Counted from the first letter of the stretch, positions 8,047 through 18,114 are shown. The stretch: 64,000 nt of DNA from Paenibacillus mendelii (GCF_024498075.1 NZ_JANHOF010000003.1:372001-436000), one strand, 5' to 3'. Made by a program: numbers and translations. The notes: generated from the sequence alone by a model not told the origin.

Positions 8047-10803
8047 ATGAGTAAGGATAAGAACACCATTGAGACGATACACGTCGTCTCGCAAACGCAC
8101 TGGGACCGAGAATGGTACCAGGATTTTCAAGGGTTTCGAGCCCGGCTCGTGTACATGATCGACGAGCTAATCGATCATATGGAGAAAGACCTGGAATACA
8201 AGCACTTCATGATGGATGGACAGACAATCGTATTGGACGATTATTTGGAAATCCGGCCGGAGAACCGTGAGCGGCTTCAAAAACTGATCCAAGACGGCAG
8301 AATCGACATCGGCCCATGGTACGTCATGCCCGATGAATTTCTCGTTAGCGGGGAATCGTTGATCCGCAACCTGCAGAAAGGGATGAGTCAATCGAGGGCA
8401 TGGGGCGTAGAGCCGATGCTGTCCGGATTTATCGTCGATATCTTCGGTCATAACAGCCAGATGCCGCAGATCCTTCAGGGCTTTGGCATCGATAATGCCG
8501 TCTTGTTTCGCGGATTTCACGGCGATGCCGACCCGGCCGAAATATGGTGGGAAGCAGCCGACGGCAGCCGGGTATTGGGCTTGAAGCTGGATGAGGACCG
8601 CAGCTACAGCGATTTCTATTTTGCCTTCCGTTGGCCGTTCTTTGATCGGGATGACGCTTACGAGGAGCATAAGGAAGAGCTAATCGAGCGTGCCGTGGCG
8701 CATATGGCGTATAAAAACGAGCGGGCGACGACGAGCGTTGGGATCGGGATGGATGGCGTCGATCATGTCGAGATCGAACCGCAGCTGCCTTTGCTGATCA
8801 AGCTGTTGAATGAAACGGATCGTTTGAACGTCAAGTTCATCCATTCCAGTCTCGAGAAGTACCTGGAGGAGCTGCGAAGCAAGCTCGGCGAGCTACGTGT
8901 CTATAAGGGCGAACAAAAAGCGCTTGCCTATAATGGCGTTAATAATTGGGTACCGGAGAACACCTTGTCCTCCCGCATTCATCTCAAGCAGCAGAACTAC
9001 ATTTGTGAGACACTGCTCGAGAAATGGGCAGAGCCGCTTGGCGTAATCGCCTCACTGGAAGGCCGGACTTATCCGGCGGGCTTTCTGAATAAAGCGTGGG
9101 AGCATCTGCTGCAGAACCATCCACATGATTCCATCTGCGGCTGCTCTATCGATCAGGTCCACCGGGACATGATCTATCGTTTTGATCAATCCCGATTGAT
9201 CAGCGAACAGATGATCAAGGAGCAAACGAGCTACATTGTCGATCACTTGAATGAAGCGGACTTGAACGGCAATCAAGCTTTTACGGTTTTCAACAGCTCC
9301 TCCTTCGGTATAGAGGGCGTGATCGAGGCAGAGCTTCTGCTTCCGGCGGGAAGCGATGCTGCGGTGGCCTTGAAGGGAATGGGCGGTACTTCATTCCGGC
9401 TGTATGATCATGAGCATAATGAAGTTTCCTATCAGGTGCTCAGCATCCGTTCGAACAGTGCCAATAAGTTTAGGCCTTACCGCGAATTGCCGCGAATGGA
9501 TGTCGTTGATCGTTACCGGATCGCATTCAACGCCAGCATCCCTGCATTGGGCTATTCCACGTTCACGTTAGAGAAATACACAATCGAGCACCCGGCGCCG
9601 CTTGCTTACAGTGCTCCAAAGCTCAGAGGAACGGTTCGTCATATGGGTTCAATGCAGACCGATGAGAATACATGGAACAATGGACGAATCATTCTTCAGG
9701 TCGGTACCAATGGAACCATCGATGTGACGGATATTCAGTCCGGGCATACTTACACAGGCTTGCTGTTGTTTGAAGATGAAGGCGATATCGGAGACGGTTG
9801 GAGTCATATCCCGCCAGTTGGCAACACAAGGGTGCGGTCTACGGGGCTTCAAGCGGTTGTTTCCACGGTAGCCGACGGTGCCTTTCAATCAACGATTTGC
9901 GTGCAGCTAACCTTGAAGCTGCCTAAAGGCATTGAACCTTCAGAGATCGGTCGCAGCCGTGAATATGTTGATGTTCCGGTAACGACGTATATGGATCTCA
10001 AGAAGGATGACCCTGTTGTTTATTGCCGCACGTCGATTACGAATACAGCGAGAGACCACCGTTTGCGCTTGCTGTTCCCAACGGGCCTGGAAGCCGATCA
10101 TTACTTTACCAGCACGCCGTTTGATTTTGTGAAGCGTGACGTTCATGCTCCGGATCAATCGAATTATTTGCGCAAGCCGTTCGAGGTTGTTCCTCATAAC
10201 GGCATCGTAGCGCTGGATGATGGCAAGAAAGGCGTCGCGGTCTACAGCAAAGGGCTGTATGAAGTTTCGGTCAGAGATAATGCCCAGCGTACCATCGCTC
10301 TTACGCTATACCGGAGCACGCATAAAGAGGTGCTCAGTGACGGGAGTGATGGCGGACAACTGCTGGGGCAGCTGGACTTCGAGTATGCCATTCGCCTATT
10401 CGGGACGCAGGAAGACAGCCGTGCCGGCTTGTGGAGAGAGCATCAGCTTTATTCAGCGGGCATTCAGACTGTCAACCGCAAGCAAGGCAAGCTGTATAAG
10501 GAAACGCCGCATCGCAGGGATGCTAATCTTGCTTTGCGCAAGTCCTACTTGAACCTTCAATCGGATGAACTCATTCTAAGTGCCTACAAGCAAGCAGATA
10601 ACCGAGATGGATACGACATCCGTGTATTCAATATTGAAGACATGGATGGCGTAGGGGTTCTTCACTTCGATCGGCCGCTGTCCTCCGCATTATTGGTCAA
10701 TTTGGACGACAAGCCTCAAGGTGAGCTCGCTGTCGAAGGCAATACAGTAAAAGTAAACGTTAAGCCGAAGCAAATCGTAACACTGAAAGTGAAGTTCGCA
10801 TAA
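8047..10803 (+). CDS. Alpha-mannosidase, glycoside hydrolase family 38
   Basis: This 918-residue enzyme should remove alpha-mannose from imported oligosaccharides. It has no signal peptide, so it is cytoplasmic. GH38 marks: SQTHWDREWY with the zinc-binding His18 and Asp20, MMDGQTIVLDDYL, GPWYVMPDEFLVSGESLIRN, the nucleophile region FIVDIFGHNSQMPQI with Asp131, and QNHPHDSICGCSIDQVH. The C-terminal half is the usual beta-rich domain. ATG 8047 follows AGAGGGAGA. It is one of two GH38 enzymes in this locus, alike in motifs but clearly diverged. Exact linkage specificity cannot be read. Confidence 0.95.
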   Translation: MSKDKNTIETIHVVSQTHWDREWYQDFQGFRARLVYMIDELIDHMEKDLEYKHFMMDGQTIVLDDYLEIRPENRERLQKLIQDGRIDIGPWYVMPDEFLVSGESLIRNLQKGMSQSRAWGVEPMLSGFIVDIFGHNSQMPQILQGFGIDNAVLFRGFHGDADPAEIWWEAADGSRVLGLKLDEDRSYSDFYFAFRWPFFDRDDAYEEHKEELIERAVAHMAYKNERATTSVGIGMDGVDHVEIEPQLPLLIKLLNETDRLNVKFIHSSLEKYLEELRSKLGELRVYKGEQKALAYNGVNNWVPENTLSSRIHLKQQNYICETLLEKWAEPLGVIASLEGRTYPAGFLNKAWEHLLQNHPHDSICGCSIDQVHRDMIYRFDQSRLISEQMIKEQTSYIVDHLNEADLNGNQAFTVFNSSSFGIEGVIEAELLLPAGSDAAVALKGMGGTSFRLYDHEHNEVSYQVLSIRSNSANKFRPYRELPRMDVVDRYRIAFNASIPALGYSTFTLEKYTIEHPAPLAYSAPKLRGTVRHMGSMQTDENTWNNGRIILQVGTNGTIDVTDIQSGHTYTGLLLFEDEGDIGDGWSHIPPVGNTRVRSTGLQAVVSTVADGAFQSTICVQLTLKLPKGIEPSEIGRSREYVDVPVTTYMDLKKDDPVVYCRTSITNTARDHRLRLLFPTGLEADHYFTSTPFDFVKRDVHAPDQSNYLRKPFEVVPHNGIVALDDGKKGVAVYSKGLYEVSVRDNAQRTIALTLYRSTHKEVLSDGSDGGQLLGQLDFEYAIRLFGTQEDSRAGLWREHQLYSAGIQTVNRKQGKLYKETPHRRDANLALRKSYLNLQSDELILSAYKQADNRDGYDIRVFNIEDMDGVGVLHFDRPLSSALLVNLDDKPQGELAVEGNTVKVNVKPKQIVTLKVKFA

Positions 10804-10905
10804 GTGTACGGGTAATCCGTAGGTGTGTCCGACTACAGGATGGGAAGGCGGCTGGTGCGGCAACATCTGCGATAACCAATAGATTCACGGAAGGTGGTTA
10901 TTGTA

Positions 10906-13875
10906 ATGGGTTCACGCGGCAAGTGGAAACGATTCGGAATGGCACTGCTCGTTATGTCCTTAGTCATGAGCATGATGTCAGGTGTGGCGGCAGCGGAGAA
11001 GAACGATAAGAAAGGACGTCCTATGGTTGTATTCGATCTGAAGACATTCTTAAGCGGAATGCCGAATTCGCAAGTAGCCTACGATTATTTGAAGCTGGCT
11101 ACCGCACTGCAGGGGCTTGTTAACCGCAGCCAGGCAGACTTGTACTACCTGTATGAGTCAAATTATGTAGCGAAGGCCGAAGGGATGGACAGCGACCGTT
11201 TCTGGCTGGAGGAGCTTAGCAAGAAGAAAGGATTTCTGGCTTCCCGCCCGGTCGAGACACCGCAGACCTTCAATGAAGTGCTGGAGCGCTTCGCATCCTC
11301 CGTTAAGGGAGTTGTCGTATGGGATTCGAGCGTTCCCGCTACAGCTAACGTCGCTTCTACCGTTGCGGGCGTGGAAGGCTGGCTGCCGGTTCGCTACGAT
11401 GAAACGCCGGGAAGCCCCTACACGGAGCTTGTTCAGAATCGAGGTATTCCCGTCAAGTTGAATCTGGTCGGAAAATTTACCGGTCAGGGGACGATTGAAG
11501 GTACATCCCTCGCATCGACAGGGAGTGCCAAGAACGATGCCTACCTGTGGGCCAAGGTTAAATACTTGGATACAGGTCGGACGAATCGGACTATGATGGT
11601 GTATGCACTGGATGCGGTATCCTGGGAATTCGATCAGAATAAAGAGCTGAATGCGCAGCTGGTTTCTTTCACGATGCCCACATCGATGAAGCCTGGGGAA
11701 TCGGCTGAAGCCTCGATCACGCTGAGGAATAACGGAATCAAGCCATGGACCTTCGCTGCCAATGACCGGCTTGCTTCAGCACCCGATCCATTGAATGAAT
11801 TTGTGTGGGAAGACTTGAATGGCGGCTTCTCTCAGGGACCTGCCAATCAGCGGGTCTTCATGAACCCGGGAGAGACGATCGAGCCCGGCGGACAGAGGAC
11901 CTTCGTCTTCACGATTGTAGCTCCTGCAGCAGCAGGCACGTATACATTCAGCGCACAGATGGTCCGCGATGGCGTGACCTTCTACGGCGGGCGTATTCAC
12001 AGGGAGATTGAAGTGACGACGTCGGCTGAACCGGGTGAACCGCCCGTTCCGGAAACGGGTTTGAGCGAGGAATTTGTCTACCCGGATTTATTCAATTCGT
12101 TTCTGCCGAACGCCGACTATTATATCGCCAATAAAGCCTTCTTCTTCGATTTGAGTCCTGATGAGCTGTCACTTCCGAACGATGACCGCAATCAGACGCT
12201 GGGAACCGATTTCCGCACGCTGGTGGAGCTGCTTCGTTCGCAGAACCGTCATGCAGGCGAAAATATTATTACCATCGGCGGCTTCGTCCCATGGTGGCTT
12301 AAATATACGAAGCATGCCGATGCGCAAGCCAGATTGGAGCCGGTTGCGGCGGAGTGGAAATATGCGGATGAAATATCCAAATATAATGCGCAGAAGGATG
12401 CCGATGCCTTCGGGCTGGTCGGCTTGTCGAACGCGTCGTTATTCCAGCATGTCCCGCTCGAGAAGAAGTTCAAGCAGGATAACGACAAAGGCAAGAAGAT
12501 GCGCAAGAACTATGATCCGAATAAAAAATATATCGCCTTCTACATGGGGGACTACGATTCAGGCGCATGGACATCGGGCGCGCTGCCCGCACTGTGGAAC
12601 GATCCGAAGCGGGGCGAGCTTCCGCTTGCATGGGCACCCGTATTGGGATTGTCCAAGAGGGTACCTCAAGTGTTTAACTATTTGTACGATACGATGACGG
12701 AGAACGATTATTTCGTAGCGGGCGACAATGGCTCTGGATACTTGAATCCGATGATGCTGCTGGAGGAGAATCGGCCGGACGGACTGCCGGATTTCCTCCA
12801 CGTGTGGGAGAAATACAATAAAGAGTATTATGAACGGTTTGACATTGATATCACCGGCTTCCTAATAAGCGGCAACAGCGGATATGTTCCGCTGGAGGTT
12901 CAGAAGTCATATGCCCGTTTCTCTCCGGACGGCGTCGGGAATAATGCCGGCTTCGAGCAGCCGGTCGTTAAAGGCACACCGTTCGCGCAGGTATATGATC
13001 TGCCGAATGAACCGAATGCGGCTGCATATGGCGAAATCTTAGCCCAGCGGTTGAGAGGCGGCGAGCAGTTCCAGATGTTCCGTAACGTGCTGTTCAAGCC
13101 GTCAACGATTGTGGATGGCGTCAATTACGTCAAACAGCATTATCCGGAGCTGAATTTTGAAGTTGTGGATCCATATACGTATTTCCGTTTCTACAAGGAA
13201 GCCGCGCCGTGGATCAAAGAAACGAAGACGTACACGTCAGCTAAAGCGGCGGCTCCTGTTCAAGCCGATGGAACGGTTCAACCCGGAGAGTGGGATGGCG
13301 CCGAGCAGATCACGGTCAGCGCACAATCCGGGGATGTCCTGGAATTCGGCCAGACTTGGGGAGTGCCGGGTAATCTGGAGACGAACTATAAGATCAAGTG
13401 GGACAACGAGCATCTCTATGTGCTTGAGCAGCGACAGGATGACAGCTTTCAGTTTACCGAAACGGGCAGCCAGATGTATCTCAGCGACGCCTCCATGCTG
13501 TTCTTGAGCTTGAACGGGAGCAAAGTCGGCAGTACGTATCTCGATGGTGATTATGCGCTCATGTTTACAGCCGGCGGACCGGATGGGCAGCCTCACATGT
13601 TTATTCGGGAGGGGCATAACGATGGGGTTACGGAATATCCGTTAACACAAGGAACCATCGCTTCGACGGTCAACGACAACCATTATACAGTGGAAATCGC
13701 CATTCCGTGGAGTGCTCTGCAGACGATACCTTTCACGCCCGCAGAGGGCGCGACGATCGGGATGTCTGTCCTTGCGACGCATGGACCTACGAATTGGGGA
13801 CAGATCATGTGGGTCGGCAATGGGGACGATCAGTCCAAATGGGCGGATTTGCGCTTCGGCGGATCGGGTAGCTAG
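10906..13875 (+). CDS. Secreted GxGYxYP-type putative glycoside hydrolase with CBM9-like C-terminus
   Basis: A 989-residue exported protein. The signal peptide (MGSRGKWKRF, then a hydrophobic stretch ending AAAE at about 30) is followed by a GxGYxYP N-terminal region, an inserted beta domain rich in Gly/Pro (about 245-375, like domains that cap or link enzymes), the main GxGYxYP region with the motif in the variant form GSGYLNP (609-615), and a CBM9-like beta-sandwich (about 790-989). GGAAGGTGG at 10889 selects ATG 10906 over the upstream GTG. The family is a putative glycoside hydrolase of unknown activity. Placement between two mannosidases suggests extracellular attack on a mannose-rich glycan. 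No LPXTG or S-layer anchor is visible. Confidence 0.8.
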   Translation: MGSRGKWKRFGMALLVMSLVMSMMSGVAAAEKNDKKGRPMVVFDLKTFLSGMPNSQVAYDYLKLATALQGLVNRSQADLYYLYESNYVAKAEGMDSDRFWLEELSKKKGFLASRPVETPQTFNEVLERFASSVKGVVVWDSSVPATANVASTVAGVEGWLPVRYDETPGSPYTELVQNRGIPVKLNLVGKFTGQGTIEGTSLASTGSAKNDAYLWAKVKYLDTGRTNRTMMVYALDAVSWEFDQNKELNAQLVSFTMPTSMKPGESAEASITLRNNGIKPWTFAANDRLASAPDPLNEFVWEDLNGGFSQGPANQRVFMNPGETIEPGGQRTFVFTIVAPAAAGTYTFSAQMVRDGVTFYGGRIHREIEVTTSAEPGEPPVPETGLSEEFVYPDLFNSFLPNADYYIANKAFFFDLSPDELSLPNDDRNQTLGTDFRTLVELLRSQNRHAGENIITIGGFVPWWLKYTKHADAQARLEPVAAEWKYADEISKYNAQKDADAFGLVGLSNASLFQHVPLEKKFKQDNDKGKKMRKNYDPNKKYIAFYMGDYDSGAWTSGALPALWNDPKRGELPLAWAPVLGLSKRVPQVFNYLYDTMTENDYFVAGDNGSGYLNPMMLLEENRPDGLPDFLHVWEKYNKEYYERFDIDITGFLISGNSGYVPLEVQKSYARFSPDGVGNNAGFEQPVVKGTPFAQVYDLPNEPNAAAYGEILAQRLRGGEQFQMFRNVLFKPSTIVDGVNYVKQHYPELNFEVVDPYTYFRFYKEAAPWIKETKTYTSAKAAAPVQADGTVQPGEWDGAEQITVSAQSGDVLEFGQTWGVPGNLETNYKIKWDNEHLYVLEQRQDDSFQFTETGSQMYLSDASMLFLSLNGSKVGSTYLDGDYALMFTAGGPDGQPHMFIREGHNDGVTEYPLTQGTIASTVNDNHYTVEIAIPWSALQTIPFTPAEGATIGMSVLATHGPTNWGQIMWVGNGDDQSKWADLRFGGSGS

Positions 13876-13897
13876 AGCTATTATTCTTACTTAATTG

Positions 13898-13929
13898 GCA
13901 TGCCGGGAGCTATAGCGTTCCCGGCATGC
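13898..13929 (+). promoter_or_regulatory. Perfect 11-bp hairpin before the second mannosidase
   Basis: GCATGCCGGGA at 13898-13908 pairs with TCCCGGCATGC at 13919-13929 around a 10-base loop. It has no T-run and ends 8 bases before the ribosome site of the next gene. It could be a partial terminator or a processing site. Confidence 0.6.
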
Positions 13930-13952
13930 TGCATAATGGAGGGGATCACGCA

Positions 13953-16637
13953 GTGACTACGAACAAAACCTATCATTTTATATCGCATACGCACTGGGAC
14001 CGGGAGTGGTATTTGCCGCTTGAGCGATTCCGCTACAGGCTAGTCAACCTGATCGACCGGCTGCTTGCGCTGCTGGACCGCGATCCGGACTTCCGCTATT
14101 TTCATCTGGATGGCCAGACGATCGTGCTGGAGGATTATTATGCGCTGCGGCCGGGCAACCGGGAGCGTCTTGAGGCTTATATCAAGCAGGGGCGCATCTT
14201 GATCGGACCTTGGTACCAGCAGAATGATCTGTACCTGACGAGCGGCGAATCAACCGTGCGAAATTTAATGACTGGAATAAAGGATTCACGCCGTTTGGGC
14301 GGCGAGATGAAGGTGGGGTATCTTCCCGACCACTTTGGACTGATTGGACAGATGCCGCAGATTTTTCAAGAAGTGGGACTCGATAACTGCGTATTCGGCC
14401 GAGGCTACGATATGGCAAAGCACAAGCTCCCTTTCTTTCGCTGGCAGGCACCGGATGGCTCGGCCGTAGACGGCATGCTGCTCTATTATTGGTACAACAG
14501 CGCGCAGCGGCTGCCAAGCGATGGGGAGCAGCTTCGAAGCGTCTTTGCCGGAATGCGGGAAAGAGAGGAAGCGATCAATCCGTCGCCGCATCATGCCATG
14601 ATGAACGGGGTGGATCATCTGGAAGCCCAGTATGATTTATCGGAAGTGCTCGCCAAGCTTCGCGAACAATCCGAGGGCGAGATCGAAATCGTGCACAGCA
14701 GGCTGACGGACTTTGTTCAGGGTGTCCAATCCTATATGCAGGACCAGCAGGATGGTGTTCTCGAGACAGTGGAGGGGGAGCTAAGAGAATGCTTCGAATA
14801 CAGCATTCTATCCGGGACCTTGTCCAGCCGGATTTACTTGAAGCAGGCGAATGCCCACTGTCATGATCTGGTTGAGAAGTGGATCGAGCCGCTCTCTGTA
14901 TTCTGCCGGGTGGCAGATCTGGACGGGTATGAAACCGATACGATCGATTATTTCTGGAAGCTGTACATGGAGAACCATCCCCATGACAGTATATGCGGCT
15001 GCAGCCAAGATAGCGTACACGATCATATGATGGACCGGTATACGCGGCTGAAGGAATTGGCCGAGGAAATCATCGACCGCAAGATGAAAGCAGTCGCGAA
15101 GCAAGTATCGGCCGAGCGCTTCGGGCAAGACGACCAGAAGCTTGTCGTGTTCAATACGTCTCAGCTTCGTTCCTCTGCCGTCGTGCGGATGCCGGTCTAT
15201 TTCTTGGAAGAGGATCAGGTCGCTGATTTCGCGTTGTTGGACGATGCCGGCCAGCCGATACCATACCAAATCGTCTCCGAACGCCTTAGCCGGATTCAGG
15301 TTCTGAGCCCGATTAACCTGCCTGGCGTCTTGAAAGTGAAGCGGTTCGACATCGAATGGCAGCCTGGTGCGCCAGCACTTGGGTATGCGACTTATCAAAT
15401 ACGTCCTCATTCGCATGGAGCTATAGCCCGCAATCTGCCTGAGCAGACCTCGCAGCACCCTATTCTGGAGAATGACTTGTTAAAGGTCGAGCTGCAGGCG
15501 GATGGCTCGTTCCATCTTCATGATAAATCGACGGGTGTGGTGTATCACAATCAAGGACGTCTTCAGGACGCTGGAGATGGTGGAGATCTCTACGTATTTA
15601 AGAATGTGGAAGGAGACACTCCAGCACTCTGGCAGGAAGCGGTGTCGTTCACGAGCTTGACGCGGAACGAGCTGTATGAGGAATGTGTCTATGAATTTAC
15701 ATGGGAGCTGCCAGAAAGTCTGGATCATACGAAGCGGAGAAGAACGGACGCTAAGAAGTCATCCCTGTTCCGGGTGTCGCTTCGCCTGGATCGGACCGCG
15801 TCAGAAGTGAAGATGGCCGTAGAGATCGACAATCAGGTGAAGGATCATCGCCTCCGCCTCTTGTTCAAAGGTGCGAGTCAAGCGAAAGAGGTGCTCGCAG
15901 GAGGGCAGTTCGACGCGGTGAAGCGGGCTTGGAACGAAGGCAGTGAATTTCAACGCGATGCCCATTCCCAGCCGTTCTGGAAGTGGGTAGCACCCCGCTA
16001 TGAAGAGGGCGGAATAGCTGTTTATGCCAAAGGCTTGTATGAATACGAGATGACCGAGCAGGGCCGCACGATCGGCATCACGATTCTGCGCGGCGTCGAG
16101 ACGATTAACATGAGAGAGGAAGTTGAATTGGAGGAAGACCGTCAGCCGAAGGGGCAGTGCCTCGGAGCTTCTACGGTTGAGCTGTCAGTCCGTCCCTTCT
16201 CGCTGGAATCCATCACACAGCTTTATCAAGAGGCGGAGCTCTTCCACCAGGGCGTTAAGACGAAGCTGTACCCGATGGATCAGGAACGATGGACACGCGG
16301 AAGAGCATGGGTACAGGATACCGCGCATAAAGGCTTGTTCAAGGAAGAGGATCCGAATACGGATAAACCGTCCCTCCCGCTGCGAAAGTCGTTTATGGAG
16401 GTGGATGGAGAAGTCATGCTGTCCGCATGGAAATGGTCCGAGGACGGCGAACGCCCCGTGCTGCGGATCTATAATGTGGAAGACGCAACGTCCCGCGTTA
16501 CCGTAACTGCCGATGGTTTGCATGGCGAAATCATAGCCGCCAATCTTCTTGAGGAGCCTTGCGGAACGATCGCTGTTCAATCAGGCCGCTTCGACGCAGA
16601 GGTGGAAGCGAAGAAGATTAAGACTTATCTGATGTAG
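13953..16637 (+). CDS. Alpha-mannosidase, glycoside hydrolase family 38 (second copy)
   Basis: An 894-residue cytoplasmic GH38 enzyme. It shows ISHTHWDREWYLPLERF (zinc ligands His14 and Asp16), HLDGQTIVLEDYYALRP, GPWYQQNDLYLTSGESTVRN, the nucleophile region GYLPDHFGLIGQMPQI with Asp126, and ENHPHDSICGCSQDSVHDH. GGAGGGG at 13938 points to GTG 13953; an in-frame ATG at 13926 has no ribosome site. The nucleophile motif differs from the first GH38 (PDHFGLIG against VDIFGHNS), so the two probably cleave different linkages or linkage positions of one substrate. Confidence 0.94.
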   Translation: MTTNKTYHFISHTHWDREWYLPLERFRYRLVNLIDRLLALLDRDPDFRYFHLDGQTIVLEDYYALRPGNRERLEAYIKQGRILIGPWYQQNDLYLTSGESTVRNLMTGIKDSRRLGGEMKVGYLPDHFGLIGQMPQIFQEVGLDNCVFGRGYDMAKHKLPFFRWQAPDGSAVDGMLLYYWYNSAQRLPSDGEQLRSVFAGMREREEAINPSPHHAMMNGVDHLEAQYDLSEVLAKLREQSEGEIEIVHSRLTDFVQGVQSYMQDQQDGVLETVEGELRECFEYSILSGTLSSRIYLKQANAHCHDLVEKWIEPLSVFCRVADLDGYETDTIDYFWKLYMENHPHDSICGCSQDSVHDHMMDRYTRLKELAEEIIDRKMKAVAKQVSAERFGQDDQKLVVFNTSQLRSSAVVRMPVYFLEEDQVADFALLDDAGQPIPYQIVSERLSRIQVLSPINLPGVLKVKRFDIEWQPGAPALGYATYQIRPHSHGAIARNLPEQTSQHPILENDLLKVELQADGSFHLHDKSTGVVYHNQGRLQDAGDGGDLYVFKNVEGDTPALWQEAVSFTSLTRNELYEECVYEFTWELPESLDHTKRRRTDAKKSSLFRVSLRLDRTASEVKMAVEIDNQVKDHRLRLLFKGASQAKEVLAGGQFDAVKRAWNEGSEFQRDAHSQPFWKWVAPRYEEGGIAVYAKGLYEYEMTEQGRTIGITILRGVETINMREEVELEEDRQPKGQCLGASTVELSVRPFSLESITQLYQEAELFHQGVKTKLYPMDQERWTRGRAWVQDTAHKGLFKEEDPNTDKPSLPLRKSFMEVDGEVMLSAWKWSEDGERPVLRIYNVEDATSRVTVTADGLHGEIIAANLLEEPCGTIAVQSGRFDAEVEAKKIKTYLM

Positions 16638-16685
16638 CAAGATCGAAATAATTGTATACCATCCGCTCAACACGATGCTATTAAG

Positions 16686-16727
16686 CCTCAAGTTCCACTA
16701 CACTGGTGGATCTTGGGGTTTCTTTTT
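16686..16727 (+). terminator. Rho-independent terminator ending the mannoside locus
   Basis: CCTCAAGTTCCAC at 16686-16698 pairs with GTGGATCTTGGGG at 16706-16718 (two mismatches), followed by TTTCTTTTT. Confidence 0.8.
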
Positions 16728-16828
16728 GCTGAAACGCAGACGACCTCCTAATTGGTTCTTGATAAAAAACAAACAAAAATATATAATGTCTATAAATTAG
16801 TGGACAATACAAGGGGTTGTTTGGTTTT

Positions 16829-17593
16829 ATGAATTTATCCGAACGGTTTGACGAAGCATCCTTGCTTGAACTGAAACAAGGTTTCCTCTACGATGCCGAT
16901 GCAGAAAGCTATATTTGCCTCCTATGCGGCGAGCGCTTCGAGGAGGGGGTCGTCTATCCGGCAGACAGCCGTTTTCTGGAAGCCCGTAAATATGCTGCGT
17001 ATCATGTTAGTTCCGTGCACGGATCGATGCTCGATTACTACCTGTCGTTAGACAAGAAGGCAACCGGTCTAACCGATCTGCAGAAACAGCTGATCGCCGC
17101 CTTCGCCTCGGGCATGTCCGATGCGGCAACCGTCCAATTAACCGGGGGCGGGAGCGCTTCGACCATCCGCAATCACCGATTTGCCCTGAAGGAGAAAGCG
17201 AAGCAGGCCAAGCTGTTTCTCGCCATTATGGAGATGATGGACAGCAAAGTGCCAGGCGGAGCGAAGTTCGTGCCCATTCATCATACAGCGCCGCAGGTGG
17301 ATGAACGTTATGCGCTGACGCAGGACGAATACGCGGCACTGCTTAGTAAATATTTGCCTCATGGACTTGAAGGTCCGCTTACGGGACTTCCGCGCAAGCA
17401 GAAGCACAAGGTTGCGCTTCTGCGGCACATCGCGGCTGGCTTCGAGAAGGGGATCCGGTATGAAGAACGGGAGATCAATGAAATCCTCATGCGCTTCTCG
17501 GATGAGGAGTATGTGACACTCCGCCGGCACTTGATCGATTACGGTTTCTTAGGCCGAGAAGATGACGGCCGTGCATACTGGTTGAACATCTAG
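16829..17593 (+). CDS. Transcriptional regulator: Cys2His2-like finger, HTH, DUF2087
   Basis: A 254-residue cytoplasmic protein. At the N-terminus Cys30, Cys33, His59 and His64 (CLLC ... HVSSVH) form a Cys2His2-like site. A LuxR-like helix-turn-helix follows (about 78-125: LTDLQKQLIAAFASGMSD ... STIRNHRFALKEKAKQ). The C-terminus (about 185-250, KQKHKVALLRHIAAGFEKG ... RRHLIDYGFLGREDDG) is DUF2087, common in Bacillus-group regulators. The start is probably ATG 16829 (GGGG at 16813); TTG 16817 is possible. It stands alone after the mannoside terminator and its target genes are not evident. Confidence 0.75.
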   Translation: MNLSERFDEASLLELKQGFLYDADAESYICLLCGERFEEGVVYPADSRFLEARKYAAYHVSSVHGSMLDYYLSLDKKATGLTDLQKQLIAAFASGMSDAATVQLTGGGSASTIRNHRFALKEKAKQAKLFLAIMEMMDSKVPGGAKFVPIHHTAPQVDERYALTQDEYAALLSKYLPHGLEGPLTGLPRKQKHKVALLRHIAAGFEKGIRYEEREINEILMRFSDEEYVTLRRHLIDYGFLGREDDGRAYWLNI

Positions 17594-17625
17594 AAGGTAT
17601 ACGAGAGAAGGGGGGATAACACGCA

Positions 17626-18045
17626 ATGAACAGACGCAAAGAACTGCAGAATGAATTCGGAATGAAGAAGCGTGAGATGGGCGTGTATCAAATTATAAAT
17701 CGAAATAACGGCAAGCGGTACGTGGGCTCGTCGACAACGCTTGATTCCGCTTGGAAGCGGGAGGAGTTTATGCTCCAAATGGGCTCGCACATGAATAAGA
17801 CGCTGCAGGAGGATTGGAAGCAGTCCGGCGGAGCAGGCTTCGAATTCGAGGTGCTTGCGAAGCTAAAGCTGGATGATGAAATTCGGCATGATTACAAAGA
17901 TATCCTCCTTCCGGCTGGGGCGGGACTGCGAAGTGACGTGATACAATCTTACCGGAATGAGCTTAAAGCTCTGGAAGAGCTTTGGCTGGAGGAGCTGCAG
18001 CCCTTCGAGCCTGCAGGCTACAACCGACCGCCTAGAGCCCGCTGA
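17626..18045 (+). CDS. GIY-YIG nuclease-fold protein
   Basis: A 139-residue protein with the GIY-YIG signature in the form GVYQI (about residue 20) and KRYVGSS (about 31-37), then Arg and Glu positions in a helical region. The fold is shared by UvrC, homing endonucleases and small bacterial house nucleases. There are no adjacent inteins or introns, so this is probably a chromosomal family member of unknown role rather than a mobile element. AGGGGGG precedes ATG 17626, 33 bases after the DUF2087 gene, so the two are probably cotranscribed. Confidence 0.75.
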   Translation: MNRRKELQNEFGMKKREMGVYQIINRNNGKRYVGSSTTLDSAWKREEFMLQMGSHMNKTLQEDWKQSGGAGFEFEVLAKLKLDDEIRHDYKDILLPAGAGLRSDVIQSYRNELKALEELWLEELQPFEPAGYNRPPRAR

Positions 18046-18114
18046 TAGATGGAGCGTTAGGGTGGAGTTTCAGACGGCTTAAGCCTATACGTATATATTC
18101 AAGGAGGAAATGAA

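Noticed and set aside
17626..18045. GIY-YIG protein as part of a mobile intron or homing element
   Set aside because: No intron, intein or disrupted host gene is visible on either side, and codon use looks like the neighbours.
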